A stretch of DNA of 64,000 nucleotides. Source: Paralichthys olivaceus. Its lineage: Eukaryota; Chordata; Actinopteri; Pleuronectiformes; Paralichthyidae. Positions within the stretch are counted from its first letter, which is position 1, and every line of letters begins with the position of its first letter. Both the position numbers and the translations under genes were made by a program. The DNA lies in contig NC_091094.1 in assembly GCF_024713975.1 (NCBI RefSeq), positions 15,595,001 through 15,659,000 of the forward strand, in the 5' to 3' direction. The notes under the pieces were generated by a model. It searched no databases and was not told where the DNA came from. It saw only the letters and a program-made list of their open reading frames with translations. Of this stretch, positions 25,801 through 42,273 are shown one piece after another.

Positions 25801-26554
25801 CTCGCATTGAATTTGTTGCCAGGCAACTTGAGCTTGTAGAAAACTCCGCTTGGAAGTTTCAGGGGGATTTTTCTGTCTCCAGAGAATTCAGTCATTGAGA
25901 CAGACATTTCTGTTTCTAGTTAGGACCCCCTCCCTCCCATCACTCACCAGCTCCCTGACGGCAAATACTTCGAGCCCATCTTAAAAGCAAACAGTTGAGA
26001 TTTACTGGTTTCCTTGGTGCTCTCGGCCATCTTTATATGATCCCCTTTTCGTCCGCCCAGTTTCCTCTGAGTGCCACTAGAGGTCACAGCATGGGCCTCA
26101 GAGTCTTTGTTTTGCACCATAATGGCTCCATTCTCCCACAGCAACAGACTCCCAAGCCTGCTAGTCATTGGACACCGTTGTGACTCACATAGGGGGTAAT
26201 ATGAGGAAGATGTAGAAGCAGGAGAAGGTCCATAATTACTGTTAAAATAATGATGGATTATTAACTACTTCACACTAACTGCTTTAAACAAATATCACAT
26301 TTATCAAATGATATGTGGTAAAAAGCAGCACCCAGTGGCACAGTCTGGCTCTTCTGGCCTGTTTTTGATTGCCTGTTAGCGTTGCTGACTTATTCTCATG
26401 GTTTAACTAAATGCAATAAGCTGACCAAAATACGTCCATACAAACTTGTGGTCCAGTAGAAGCAAAGAGAGGAACACCAACATGGATAGTGAGATCACAG
26501 TGACGCCCAAACCAGAGGGAAACAAAAGTTCACAGGAGTGAAGTTCCTGTCACT

Positions 26555-26775
26555 TTTTTCTAAACCCCCTATCCTGTTCAGGGTTACAAGGGGGCTAGAG
26601 TCCCCCACTTATTTGGCCAGGCAAGTGCAGTCTGTCACAACACGCACAGACAAACACCCTCACACCGGAAGTAAAGAGTTTAACCCGAATTTCCTAGGAT
26701 GTAGAGGTATCCCTCACATATTTTTGACGGGGTGTGTAAACTCCACACAGGAAACACCGGATCAGCCGTCATATT
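26555..26775 (+). repeat. Degraded teleost interspersed repeat
   Basis: Order of words: TATCCTGTTCAGGGTTACAA, a GGGGGCTAGAGTC stretch, ACAGACAAACACCCTCACAC, AACCCGAATTTCCTAGGATG and GTGTAAACTCCACACAGGAA. This follows the widespread fish repeat containing 'cagggtcgc ... gacaaccattcacactcaca ... aaactccacaca'. The name of the family is not assigned. Confidence 0.45.
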
Positions 26776-27639
26776 CAAACTCTTTTTGTTAACCACTGAT
26801 TTTATAGTATCCTTTAGTAAGTTTTCCTTCTTAAACTGGAGCTGATTTGAGGATTATAATCTAAAGAGAGATCTTTCCAGTAGCTGCTTATTTTGTTAGA
26901 ATGGCTAGATATTATTTTGGGCCTGTCTCATACTTTGAAATTACACACGGATACACCGGAAGCCCACATATCCCAGTTTTCCACCAACGCTTAAATGCAA
27001 CATGTATTTGTGAATCTGTGTGGAGTGGAGAGCGGAAAAAGAGTCTGAAACATCCTCACTACGTGTAAGATGATCCTTGCCTATGAGGCAATCCACGCAC
27101 ATGCATTTAATAGTCTGTAAATGATACCAAAAAAATTCAGAACTGTTTTTAGACATTTGTACACACAGAGAGCTATTTGAAAGCAAACATTATCACATTG
27201 TAGCAGTTGAAATTAAAAATATGTTTGCAAAATAATATGTGTGCATTTGTAGAGCACAATTTGCCTGGTATTTGTGTGTGGATTTGAGCACGCATTTGTG
27301 AGTACCCAAAGTTAGGCACAAATCATTGTATGCGTTTGAAAATCTTGTTTTTCAATTGTTGATCATGTAATGTGACCATTCTGATTTTATTTTCTCTCCA
27401 TAATGCTGCTTCAGTCAAAAACAATGTCTTCACCTTTTTACTTTGTTTCCTCTCAGTCATTTGCTGCAATTGAAAACATGAAGTTGTTTCCCTTCCTGCC
27501 AAAATACGCAGCGCTGCATCTCTCGAAAGCACCACCTCTTCACTAAGGCCTTTGGCCTCAGTTAACACTCCACCCTGCTGCTAAATTCGATCCTGTTTTG
27601 TATTATTACTTTTTTCTTTTCTCTTCTGTCTTGTCGTCA

Positions 27640-27735
27640 CAAACATATGTAAAGCAACCTCGGGTCCTGTGAAAGGTGCTATATAAATTCAAACCATTAT
27701 TATTATTATTACTATTATTATTATTATAATTAAAG
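27640..27735 (+). repeat. LINE-like 3' tail with (ATT)n microsatellite
   Basis: CCTGTGAAAGGTGCTATATA followed by AATTCAAACC and an ATT-repeat tail (about 27697-27730). The simple-repeat tail right after GGTGCTATATAAAT is typical of the 3' end of a non-LTR retrotransposon. Confidence 0.5.
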
Positions 27736-28879
27736 TGGTGAAAATAACAAATACTTGTCACTGCTGTGAATGTTCTCTTTTATGATAACATGACATCATG
27801 TGGTTCAGCTGTATACATCACCACACCCAAATGTTTTACATAATCGTGCAGCACTATAACAGTTTCCTTCATTGTGAGTTAATCTGCCAACCATTTCTCA
27901 TTTAAGTCCAAGTGACTTTATTTATAAAAAAATAAAAATAAAAAATGTCCATTGTTATTTACTAGAATCCTGATTTTATGTTTATCTGTCCAACTCACAA
28001 AAATCAAATAAACCCCAACCTGCAACCAAAACATATGAAACATTATTTTCTGTTAATCAAGTACTCATTATTTTGGCTTTTATACATATTATCTTAAGCT
28101 ATATTTGCATGTATTCAACCCATATCAGCTGTGTAATATAAGACTCCAGACAAAAGTCTCCAGATTAACGTGAGCATTTTCCCCCCAAAGTTCTCTTTCA
28201 GTAAGGAGATGAGACATTGAAGTCGTCAGTAATAGAAAACAACGACAGAGAAATAGGTACCAGAAGAACTTTGAGTGACTAAAAAAGACAAAACTTTCCA
28301 ATGAGCTTTCATTTTTTCCAAGTCAAGTCATCCTTAGGCAGAACAGAAAACCTACACAGCTTTGTGTCTCAAAAAAGTGTCACATTTCAGCACTGGAGTA
28401 AAAAAACAGATTCAATGTGGGAAAAGGTTCAGGTGAAGAAGGAGAGGTGGAAGAGGAAAAATAAATATCTGGTGAAACGCGAAGGCAGGACCGCGTGTTC
28501 CTGACTGTTTGTCTCGAGTAGAAAACGTGAGTTAGCTGTAATCGGATCTCAACTGTGGTGAGATCATGCACGAGGCCCGCCAGCATTCTCACAAAGAGCA
28601 GTCCACCCATAAGCCGTGAGCCCCGCTGCAGCGCGCTGTGGCTCTCTGCAGGCCTGCCAGCTTAAATACCATATGTCATTTTTCAAGAGCGCTAGATGGT
28701 TTTAACAGGGCAGTCGTTTTGTCCACTAGTTATTATCATCAATTGACCCTACAGTACGTTTGTGTCTTTACAATAAGTATTAAGTAAAAGTGGCCAAGCA
28801 CCATTACAGTTATAAAAATAAAGATTCCAAATTACTTACAGGAAACACGTTGTTCCCTTTCCATGTAATTCTAACAGGA

Positions 28880-29030
28880 CAGTTAAACTGTGTTCCTTTG
28901 TTTGCTAGTTTGTTTGTTAGTTCACAAAATTATGCAGAAACTACCGGACATATCAACATGAAACTGGTGGAAGGATGTGGTATGGGTCAGGAAAGAACCC
29001 AGTACATTTTGGTGTGGATCACTTTTACTT
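28880..29030 (+). repeat. Dispersed repeat family A, copy 5
   Basis: Diverged copy with CACAAAATTATGCAGAAACT, CAACATGAAACTGGTGGAAG, GATGTGGTATGGGTCAGGAA and AGAACCCAGTACATTTTGGT. The 3' inverted end is not visible, so it is probably truncated. Confidence 0.6.
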
Positions 29031-29555
29031 TCTTATCTCTTTCTTTAATATTCTAAGAAAGGATAGGGTGTTTCTCAACATGTTCATTGTTTTCTCTCAT
29101 TTCACAATTCAAGTAGGGCACATTTAGGGAAGTGATAATTACCAGTGTGTGTAGATCCAAAGAAAAATCAAGATCTGTGAAGCTAAAAAGTTCTCGTCAG
29201 GTGATTGCTTCTTCACGACTGTCCGAGTTCACGACCCCTGCATGTCCGAGAGGAAGCAGAGCCAGATGGGGTCCTGGCACATGGATTATAGTGAGTGAAT
29301 GAGCTGCTTGTGTATGTGCCCAGAAATACAGGGTTGTGCTGACTTGCATAGTGTTGTGTGTTGAGTTTGTGACAGCTGCACATACAGAGAAGGAGAGGAA
29401 GAAGTCTCAGTTGACCCTGAAGATTTCACACCCTGTCTGTACCTCTAGAGTACTTGAGTTCTTCAATATAAAACTCAATTATGTTTTTAACTCGACTGAG
29501 ATTCAGACACATTTTCAGATCTTTAATTAATCAACAGTTTATTCTTCTCTTACAG

Positions 29556-29654
29556 TCACCAAACCTGATCAGATGGACCTAAGATAACGCCACCAGAAGT
29601 TCTACCCTTGTCCCAAACCTCCGCCAGCCCCACGACCTTCCACTTTCAGTCAGA
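29556..29654 (+). other. 5' UTR of tmem198 second exon, with a 4-codon upstream ORF
   Basis: The acceptor ttctcttacag ends at 29555. The 99 bases before the tmem198 ATG hold one short upstream ORF, ATG 29573 to TAA 29585-29587 (four residues), fully upstream of and separate from the main start. Such a minimal upstream ORF could lower initiation at 29655. Confidence 0.55.
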
Positions 29655-31637
29655 ATGGCAGATCCCACCGGGCTGAGCCCTGAAGGGGCGGGGGCAGGCA
29701 TAACCGAGGTCGACACCTGTAGCTTGGAGATAGAGAGGAAGTATGATGTCATCCCTGCCGTCATCTGCTCCATGTGTTGCCTGTTTGGCATCATCTACTG
29801 CTTCTTCGGTGAGGCTCCCTGCCCTCTCTCAGGCCTTGACATCAAGCAAGCTGAAACACAGGATGACATAACACAGTCACAGCATACATGCTGATAGATT
29901 TATATTATGGTTATGTAATATGGTGCTTGCTTTTTGTCCTGTTCCTTTCAACTCTCAGTTTTTCATTGTAAATCTCTCCTATGTCTCCTCCTCTAGGTTA
30001 CCGCTGTTTCAAGGCTGTCATGTTCCTGTCGGGCCTGATGTTCGGCTCCGTCATCATTTTCTTGCTTTGCCACAAGGAACACGTTCTGGACACCCAGCTG
30101 AGCGTAGAGGCCAGCGCCGGTATCGGCCTCGGTATCGGCCTGCTGTGCGGCCTGGTAACGATGCTGGTGCGCAGTGTCGGCCTCTTCATGACTGGCCTGC
30201 TACTGGGTCTCCTCCTGGCCCTCGCCGCTCTGCTGGTCACTCAACAGTTCTACACCCCGACCACAGTCTGGGTGCCGCTGGGTACTCTCCTGGGAACAGG
30301 CATGCTGTTTGCCGTGCTGACGCTGCAGTGGCAAAAATTCTTCACCATGCTTTCCACAGCCGTGTTCGGGGCAGCGATCATGACAGTGTGTGCTGATTAC
30401 TTTGTGGAGATGCTGGCACTCGGCACACACGTGTACGAGTGCCTGCGCCTCACGCCCGGACCACCTCTCTGCTGGTACAGCTGGGTCATTATGGGTATCT
30501 GGCCCGCCCTCAGCCTCATAGGAGTACTGGTCCAGTGGAAACTGACGGATGACAGCTTCTCACACACTGAGGGTGAGGATGAAATATAATGATGCTCTGA
30601 GTTGGGTCATGGTCTGTATTTATCAAACCTCTGAGAATCACACATAAGAATGTGCTCAAGAGCCAAGACATATTTATTAAGCATTCATTCTTTTTTTTAA
30701 AGCATGTTTTCCCAGGGATTTCTGCAAAAAAGGGGATTTATATTAAAGGGTAAAAAAACACCCTGTCTCACAAACTTGTCTTCCCCTCAAGCTAACTAAA
30801 GAATAAACCATCAAAAACGGACAAAAACAAACTCATAGATGTATAAGAGAAAACAGATACTTGGGAAAAATTTGTGCCACATTGCCGCTCTGTCTTCAAC
30901 TACATAAGATCGATTGAAAAGTGACCTTGAAGGCTAAAATTAACCTGCAGCCATTTCATTTTAATTTGAGAGAATTTTCAAGTCACAAAATCTTCCTGTT
31001 ATAAAAAATAAATGGAAGAATTTTAGCTTTGTGGTCCTTTAATTAATTAAGAACTTTAATACTTCAACGAGACTCAGATATTTTAGCAGTACGGACTAGA
31101 TGGCCCAGACATTTTAGTCAGGATTTTACAAATATACTTTATTTCATGGCTTTTTATTTTCTCTTTCCTCTTAGTTGTAATCAGTCGACGGCAGAAGAGA
31201 GTCCAGCTGATGCGGATTCGGGAGAAGGACGCCAAGAAGCGACAGCAGGCAGGTGGGCAGGAAGGCACATACCGTCGTAAACCCACCCCAGTGAAACGTT
31301 ACGCTGGGGATCTACTGGCACCGGTCAGTGTCACCCAGAATGGCGTGTGCTGTAGTTGCTGATAATTATTATGCTTACTAGGAAGACCAGAGTAGTACAA
31401 TAAAAAAAGACAGGCTTGTTTCTTGGTTAAGTTGCGAGTATTTTTGTGCACCTCACTCATCTCTCCCTGTTTTGTTCTTGCCCTCAGAGTTACCTGCAAA
31501 GTCTTCGAGACAGACAAATGGGCACAGGCACTTCCCTTAGCAGCCTGGGAACTGCCAACCACACCATGATCGACTTGGAGTACGACACCGGCTCCACTGT
31601 GCCCCTCACAGCTACAACCCCAGTCGTCAGGGTGTGA
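29655..31637 (+). CDS. tmem198: Transmembrane protein 198
   Basis: Exons 29655-29808, 29997-30572, 31175-31323 and 31488-31637 join in phase to 342 aa (human about 360). The N-terminal extracellular or lumenal stretch is acidic. Seven hydrophobic segments follow in the first 225 or so residues: near 33-52, then the Gly/Leu-rich series in the 576-bp exon (for example [10 protein letters not shown] and [14 protein letters not shown]) and finally the segment with [13 protein letters not shown]. The cytoplasmic tail begins [17 protein letters not shown] and ends in the conserved PVVRV. In vertebrates TMEM198 is a membrane protein reported to scaffold casein kinase for LRP6 phosphorylation in Wnt signalling. 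The TMEM198-specific start of the tail ([13 protein letters not shown]) and the [10 protein letters not shown] motif make the call secure; fish have more than one tmem198 paralogue and I cannot say which this is. Confidence 0.95.
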
Positions 31638-33462
31638 GCAGCACAGAGATACGAAGGGACTACTTAATGCACTCCGGTTCTTCAGCAGTGTCTCACTAAC
31701 GTAGAGTAGAAGCTATAAACTACTCCACTCCGCTGAGGGTGTTTTTCAAACTGATCTGGAGTGAGGATGGATTTTCTCCTCATCAGTGTGTCGGTGAAAA
31801 CAAATGCTGCTTTTTATTTGAGAAAAGAGGAAGTGTCAAGCTCCTGCTTGGTGAACGCTACAACCACTGTGTTTCTCAGAGAAACTTCATAAACAGACAC
31901 TAACAAAGTAAAGCAAGGTCCTCCATTTCCTTCCATCGTGTATTAAATACATAACAGCAAGTACGAGCCTCAAAAGCAGGTGTCTATCTGTTTTGGTAGT
32001 GAATATGACAAAGCAGTTTATTTGACATTACATGTACTGTACTTAAAGAGTTATTGCCATGAAGTGTTGTGTTATGATATGCCTTTCTGTTTAACTCTGT
32101 GGTCATATGGATTTATGATTTTCTTTTTTTAGATGAAGTGTGTTGAGTTAGTTCTTGTAGATGACGTGTGGCCGCAACTATGACGTGAAGCAAAAACTAA
32201 ATGCAAGAAATAACTGTCGGTATTTGAAAGCTCTTTGCACGAGACTTTAGCAAGAACGTTTTCTAGCAGCACTCTAAGAATTCTGTGACCCTCCTCTGTT
32301 CTGTTTTTGCAGTGTAGCTCCAGTCAGGATACAGTAGGTGAATACGTTAGACTGTCACTTGTGGAGTAAATGTTTTATAATTTATTTTATGTTATGGCCA
32401 ACTACCTGGTAGTGTTGACAAAAAGATATTAAAAAAACAAAGCATGTTTGTTGTTAATTGTAGATTTTTAAAACAATTATCCACTTTTTCTTTGTTTAAA
32501 TTTCTTTTTTGCAGGGACAACGCACTTGTTACCTGAATCTGTACATACCTGTTGATAGAAATTTCAAAGAGAAATAAATGTGTTTGATAAAAAAGAAAAG
32601 AAAATACGTTTTCACTTGTCGCCTCAGTTGCACTGTTTGTCTCCTCGGGCTCTTAGCAACACTGGCACGTTACTGGCTCTACTTTCGGCAATAAAGAGGT
32701 CATGAGGAGGATTTCCTACTCTGCAATTGGTTGGGGTTGCCATGGCGCGACCAAAGGTTTTTTTTTTAGCAGACAAACAATGCAGGACAGACCGGCCTTT
32801 CATCATTATGAACATATTCCTCCATCCTTTTTACTGGCAATGTGTAGCCACGTTTGTGGCGACGAGCTCATTGCTTTCAGAAAGATCGTTTAACTGCTGA
32901 CTTAACGTCTTGTTTAAAAATGATTGATTTCTCCTTTAGGACAAAGCTGCACACAGATCCACATGATTTCTCAGTGTGATTCATGAGATTATAGTGGAAG
33001 TGTTTAGTAAAGCAGAAGAGCTCTGAACATTTATTCAAGAAGCTGGTTTGACAAAAAAGTTAAAGCCTGAACAGAAATGTGAACACTCCCATCATCGTAT
33101 TACATCTTACTGAAACTATTGAGACACATAATCCAACACATGTCAGAGAGAGAGACAGAAGGCCTCTTGATTTCTCCCTGAGATCGTGGATGGACTTACA
33201 TCATTCTCAGTCACAGAAACACATTTGTGCTCAAGAATTAAGCCTCGCAAAAAAAATCTGCCTGCTTCGGAGGGAAGGAGAAGTTTGTAATTAGAACCAG
33301 TGATAAAAATAATTCCTTTTCCCTTGCTTTTTTTCTAGTTAGACAATATTTCACAATGAATCACTGCTGTTGAGGTTGCATGGTCATGTCAATGCCCCTG
33401 GAGTGGAACCAGCACCCCTGCTGTAGACCTCTTAGTGCCTGTTGCCCCCTGATGGTCAACTC
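31638..33462. other. 3' UTRs and convergent spacer between tmem198 and mmp19
   Basis: tmem198 (+) and mmp19 (-) converge here. The first 940 bases are probably the tmem198 3' UTR. Nothing else that I recognise is coded in the remainder. Confidence 0.6.
32573..32578 (+). promoter_or_regulatory. Candidate poly(A) signal of tmem198
   Basis: AATAAA in the context GAGAAATAAATGTGTTTGAT, about 940 bases after the stop, with a GT-rich stretch just after. Confidence 0.6.
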
Positions 33463-37630
<4,168 letters not shown>

Positions 37631-40600
37631 CTTCAAGTTTTTATCAACAGCTTCTGACCCAGATATCCAGGGCTGGAGAAGTGCTCACCAGAGTCCCACA
37701 GCAGACTCTATTTGCTCTGTGAGCGCCCCCGACAGTTTTTAACTCAGCCCGGAGCATGAGTCATCCCTGTGGCTACGATGATCCACCTCTGAAGAATGAG
37801 GAGTACAAGAGCAGCCAGTTGATCCGAGGCCAACCTGTCTGCTGGTAAACTGTGCAGCTGTTCAGAGGGGACGAGGAGCTCCAGCAGCAGTCTGCACACT
37901 TCACAGGCTGTAGATTCAGTGAAGATATTCCGTTCAGATTTCACTGACAACAGAGCATTAACCCAAACAATATCTCTCTCCTTCTTCATTCAGGATTACA
38001 GGAGTTTGTGTATCACAGTCAGTTATGGGTTTAAACCACAGGAGCTGCCTCACCCTCCATCTCCACATTCCTGTTGTCCCCACACACGTCCCATCCGAGA
38101 CAAATATCTATGTTTACACCTCCAACACAAATGATTAGGCCCATCCCTGCCGACAGGTAAGCTGGGATAAATAGATTTGGTCTGTTATTACATGTTGTCA
38201 ACAGCATATGTTGTCTTCCTATGGTTTAGACTGATTAAGACCCAACAGTTCTCTGAAAAAAAGGTTTTTATTTGGCTCAAAATTGCACAGACTCATACAT
38301 TTCAGTCCCCTAAACATGCCTGATTTTTAAAAAAATCTAGATCTATGAATTATTCTGTGAGGAATAAAAGAATATGTTGAAAAATACTGTCTCACATGTT
38401 AAAATGTGAAACAAAATAAACCCCTTACGCCAGATCTCAAAATGTACTAATTTAATCTACAGTATATTTTGTGTAATACAGCTCACTGACTGACAGACAA
38501 ACACAGATGAAAACTGACCTCCCTGGCAGAGGTAACAAAATAAATAGTTTTAAGTTTTTTAATGCATAAAATGTCTCCACCAAAAACACTGTTTGTGCCG
38601 TGTTTTAACAGACTAACATCAGACAATCAGCTGGTAATGTTTTCTGAGAACTTTATTTCCATTGCTTGTGTTCACAAAAACATTCATGAAACATGTCAAT
38701 ATCTTAATATACTATGTCATTAGAAAACTATGAATATTAAAGCTATTAAAGGATCAACAACTAAATGAGGAGGAGTAATGATTTTATATTTGTACCATGT
38801 GGTTTGACAACTCTCAACATCAGCTGGAGTCTGCAGCTGGGTTTGTATTAAACTCACACTTTAGATTTGGATGACTGCATATAAAAGCCTTTATTTTAAA
38901 ATAAATCAGTGAAGTGAAAGAAAGATATTTTGCTGATGTATTGTGTTTCATGTTGAATAAGTGGAAGTGAAGGTTTTGGAGGAGGATTGAATGAGTTGAT
39001 CAGCAACTTCTCTTAACTATTTCTGACAAGGGAGGACAATTTAAGTTGTTGCCTTGTCGGTAAAATCTGCTTGATTCAGAACATCCAAGTCAATGAGTCA
39101 AATCTGTGATTATTATAGAAATGTTGAAGTTGTGTAGATTTTATTTATTTATTAAATCTCAAGCAATATAAAGTCTACATAGATTATAAATATTCAGTAA
39201 TGAATGATACAAGTTTAGTAAGTGGCACTTTCCCTGTGTATTTGTACCTATACTCTTGCAGAAATGAAGAATAGTTGGACTGAATGAATGTTACAATAGC
39301 TTTAGTTGGTGAAACAGCTGCTCTCCATATGTCATCGCTCAGTTGGCATCATCTGACCTCAGAGTTACGACACAGACTAAAACCTGAGAAACACTGACAC
39401 TACAAGTTTGTCTTTTTGTGCCAACTGCTGAAGTTAAATCCAGATTTTCCAGGAGCAAAGAGAAATATGTTTTTCATCTACGGTCAACAATAATGCAATT
39501 TATTTTATCTTTAATTATTTTGTCTTCTTTGTTTTTGTATTATTTTGTAGATCTTAGATGTAATTTTATAGATATAATGTACATAGTCAGTACAGAAGAG
39601 ATTATATCTTGTAAAAATTGTGATGGTATATAATCCTATCTTTTAAAATACATTTTATTTATAACAATATTATACTTGCTAATCAATGGATTGATGTATA
39701 GTGCTGTTCATTTATAGGCTCTCAATGGGGGGCTGATTAATTCATTGACCCATCCTAAGTTCACTGCTGACCCATACAGAATGACAGAATCATGTATTAC
39801 TGATAATGAGGAGGAGAAAGGAAAAGAGACATAATACAATTTTTTTTAATAAGGCTGCTTTTGGCACACAAAAGCAAAGAAGCTGAAGAAAGACATAAAA
39901 TAATCCGATGATTATTTTTGGCAACGGACCAATATTTATTTAATGTGATTCATTTTGCAGCTGATGTTACTTCCCTTCTCAGTCATTTCTCCTACGTCTT
40001 CATGAGCAGTTTATGGTTGTACTCACACCAGCATCATGACACAGCCTGGAACAACTGCAACAACTGCATTAATGGGTTTTTTCTGCTGGTCACAATTCTA
40101 GTCATTTATGAGTCAAAGACAGATCAGAAAGAAAAATAACAGAAAACGTCCCATGTCTAAACAAATAAGTCCAACTGCATTTATCGTGCATGGAAAACAC
40201 TTAAATAACAACATAGATCACTTTAATCTCCTCTCAGGGCAAAAGGACAGGGTAGTCATCGCCATGACAACATCCTATCTCCCAATTCATTAAGATATCC
40301 TGTAAATTATGGACTGTAGCTTTATTTCAGGGTTACTGTATTGTTGGAAATGTACCTGAACTGTTCCTGCTATTCAAATGACTGTAGTTTTGAATGTTAA
40401 GTTTACTTTTTAAACTTTTACTTTAAACTACCCTCTCTTTTTTCCTCCTGTCAGCTTCCTGCCAGCTGCAACATCATTTCACAAGCTTCTGAGTCACTTT
40501 ATGTCATGTTTCCTCTGTTGCCACATTTAAGAATCATTATGAAAAAGTAGTTTTACCATTTGAAATTACTTTGTTAGCAAAGCCCAAAAAAAAAGGTACA

Positions 40601-42273
40601 TTAATTTTTATGAAATCTTCAGCTTCCTGGTCTCTGTTTAATCAATACAATATGATAAATTATGTACTGAATACTTTCCCTACTCCTATCAGAACAAGAT
40701 ACCCACACTCAAAGAGACACAGAAGGATGGCTCATTGTTAGAGTACAGGCAACATTATCAGATCCATAAATAAAACACTCAATATGATATGAGGAGAATC
40801 ACAGATAGCTGGAGGTCAATTTGGTTAAAGCAGAAAGTGAATTCAACAAGATGAAATATAAACATGTTCACATAACTTGAATAGAAAAGAAACACTAATA
40901 TTTTCCAGTAATAAAGGTCAAAGAAGAGTCCGAAAGGATATAATTTAAATGAATACATGAATTATCGCATTTTTACTGACTGAGTATTTAGCTTGCTGTC
41001 ATGATTAATCAATAATAATTATAGTGTATTTAGTGTGATAAACTCTTCTTTTTACTCAGAAGCTCTGATTTTAAACAACAGTGGACACGTTAAAAGGTAA
41101 GAGCAGCAAAACAAATCCACTGATTTATAAAAATATCTTCTTTGTCACCTTCTTGTAAACTCTTTTTTCCCTTTCAGGATCCTGTAAGAATGATGGTTAT
41201 CTATTGATCTGTGGACTGGTTTTACAAAACGAGCCACTGAAGTAAGTCAGAAACTCCAGAATTAAACCTGAGGTTTCCTCAATGACCACAAATCCTGCTT
41301 CGTAGTACAGTCCTCTGTTTTGTCTCTCTCCTCGTTAGGTACCAACACTTGAATGTCTGCATTTTGATCTAAATCATTGATTCACCTCCTCTCACAAAAC
41401 TGCCACAAAACATAAAGGCCTGCATGAAACACATCAGCTCACAATTGTGCTAAAGAAATGTCTTCAAGCGACTAAATGTTCCCTCAATCTTCACAGTGGG
41501 ATCTGGAGACAGTGGAAAAACTGAAGGTCAAAGTTCACCTGTTATTTGCTGAACATAAGCAGATGATCTCAGCCTGTCATAGTTTCTTTTGGTAAATCAC
41601 TTCGTCTGGCTCCTCAAACTTAAAAACATGATCTGTTGCAAAAGGTTATTGATCGGCAAAGTCACGTTTTCAGATAAATAAAAGCTACTGATGTTTTAGA
41701 GCTTCCTAGATGAGTCTGTGCTTAGTAAACTGTTCTCTCTAAAGAAAAAAGCATCTCCAGTAGCCTAATTTAAAATAATGACACAATAATAAGCTCAAAA
41801 CTTTACTACCATAAACTAAGTACTACTAGATTCAAATGTATTATCCAAAATGTCAATCGTGTGTACATAACAGTCAAACTCTTTTAATATAGTATTTACT
41901 ATAAATCTGTTTTAAGAAGGTTGGAGGAATTTACAAAAGGAAATGTTTTCTTTTCTATAAATGTTACAGAAATACATATTCACTAATGATCCAAGTGTAA
42001 GTGACTCGTCACTTGATACAACTCTTTTGCTTGTTATTTAGAACCTACAGCTTTGTTCTGCTGAAACTGTTCAAGTCCCACAGGAAACTGTGACTGCATA
42101 AATACTTCAAGACGGAAAACATTCGGCTGTATTTGTTGAAAAACTTTAAAATATTGTGCGTGCTTGGTCTCTGTGAATCTGCTCTTTTTTCCGTCATTGA
42201 TTTTCCTGCTGAGTCCAAATATCAGATTTAAAGTCCACTCTCTAAATGTTTGCATCCAGAATGTGAAGTGAGT
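37631..42273. other. Spacer between suox and mmp19
   Basis: No coding exon is supported on either strand over 4.6 kb. The part nearest mmp19 (to about 37750) must contain its 5' UTR and promoter; a weak TTAAAAA word lies near 37740 on the - strand. One family-A repeat copy sits at about 38275-38535. The rest is AT-rich, and the short open frames have no recognisable content. The suox 3' UTR occupies an unknown part of the right end. Confidence 0.55.
38275..38535 (-). repeat. Dispersed repeat family A, copy 7
   Basis: Contains CCCCTAAACATGCCTGATTT, TAGATCTATGAATTATTCTG, ATATGTTGAAAAATACTGTC and, at its right end, CTGACAGACAAACACAGATG with ACCTCCCTGGCAGAGGTAAC. It lines up with copies 2 and 3 on the same strand. 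Confidence 0.7.

Larger units (their letters stand above)
19268..29555 (+). other. Inferred first intron of tmem198
   Basis: About 10.3 kb with no supportable coding exon. It holds two microsatellites near its start and several degraded transposon pieces (23.6, 24.8-25.8, 26.6, 27.7 and 28.9 kb). Stretches near 20.45-21.3 kb have moderate composition and no visible repeat and could contain regulatory elements, but this needs alignment to other fish. The intron depends on the exon-1 inference at 18745-19267. Confidence 0.45.

Noticed and set aside
29920-30430. A 158-codon + frame and two - strand frames over tmem198 exon 2
   Set aside because: They are out-of-frame readings of the GC-rich coding exon; the tmem198 frame has clear membrane segments and family motifs.
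39418-40293. Small + frames in the mmp19-suox spacer
   Set aside because: AT-rich, short, without domain features; expected by chance.
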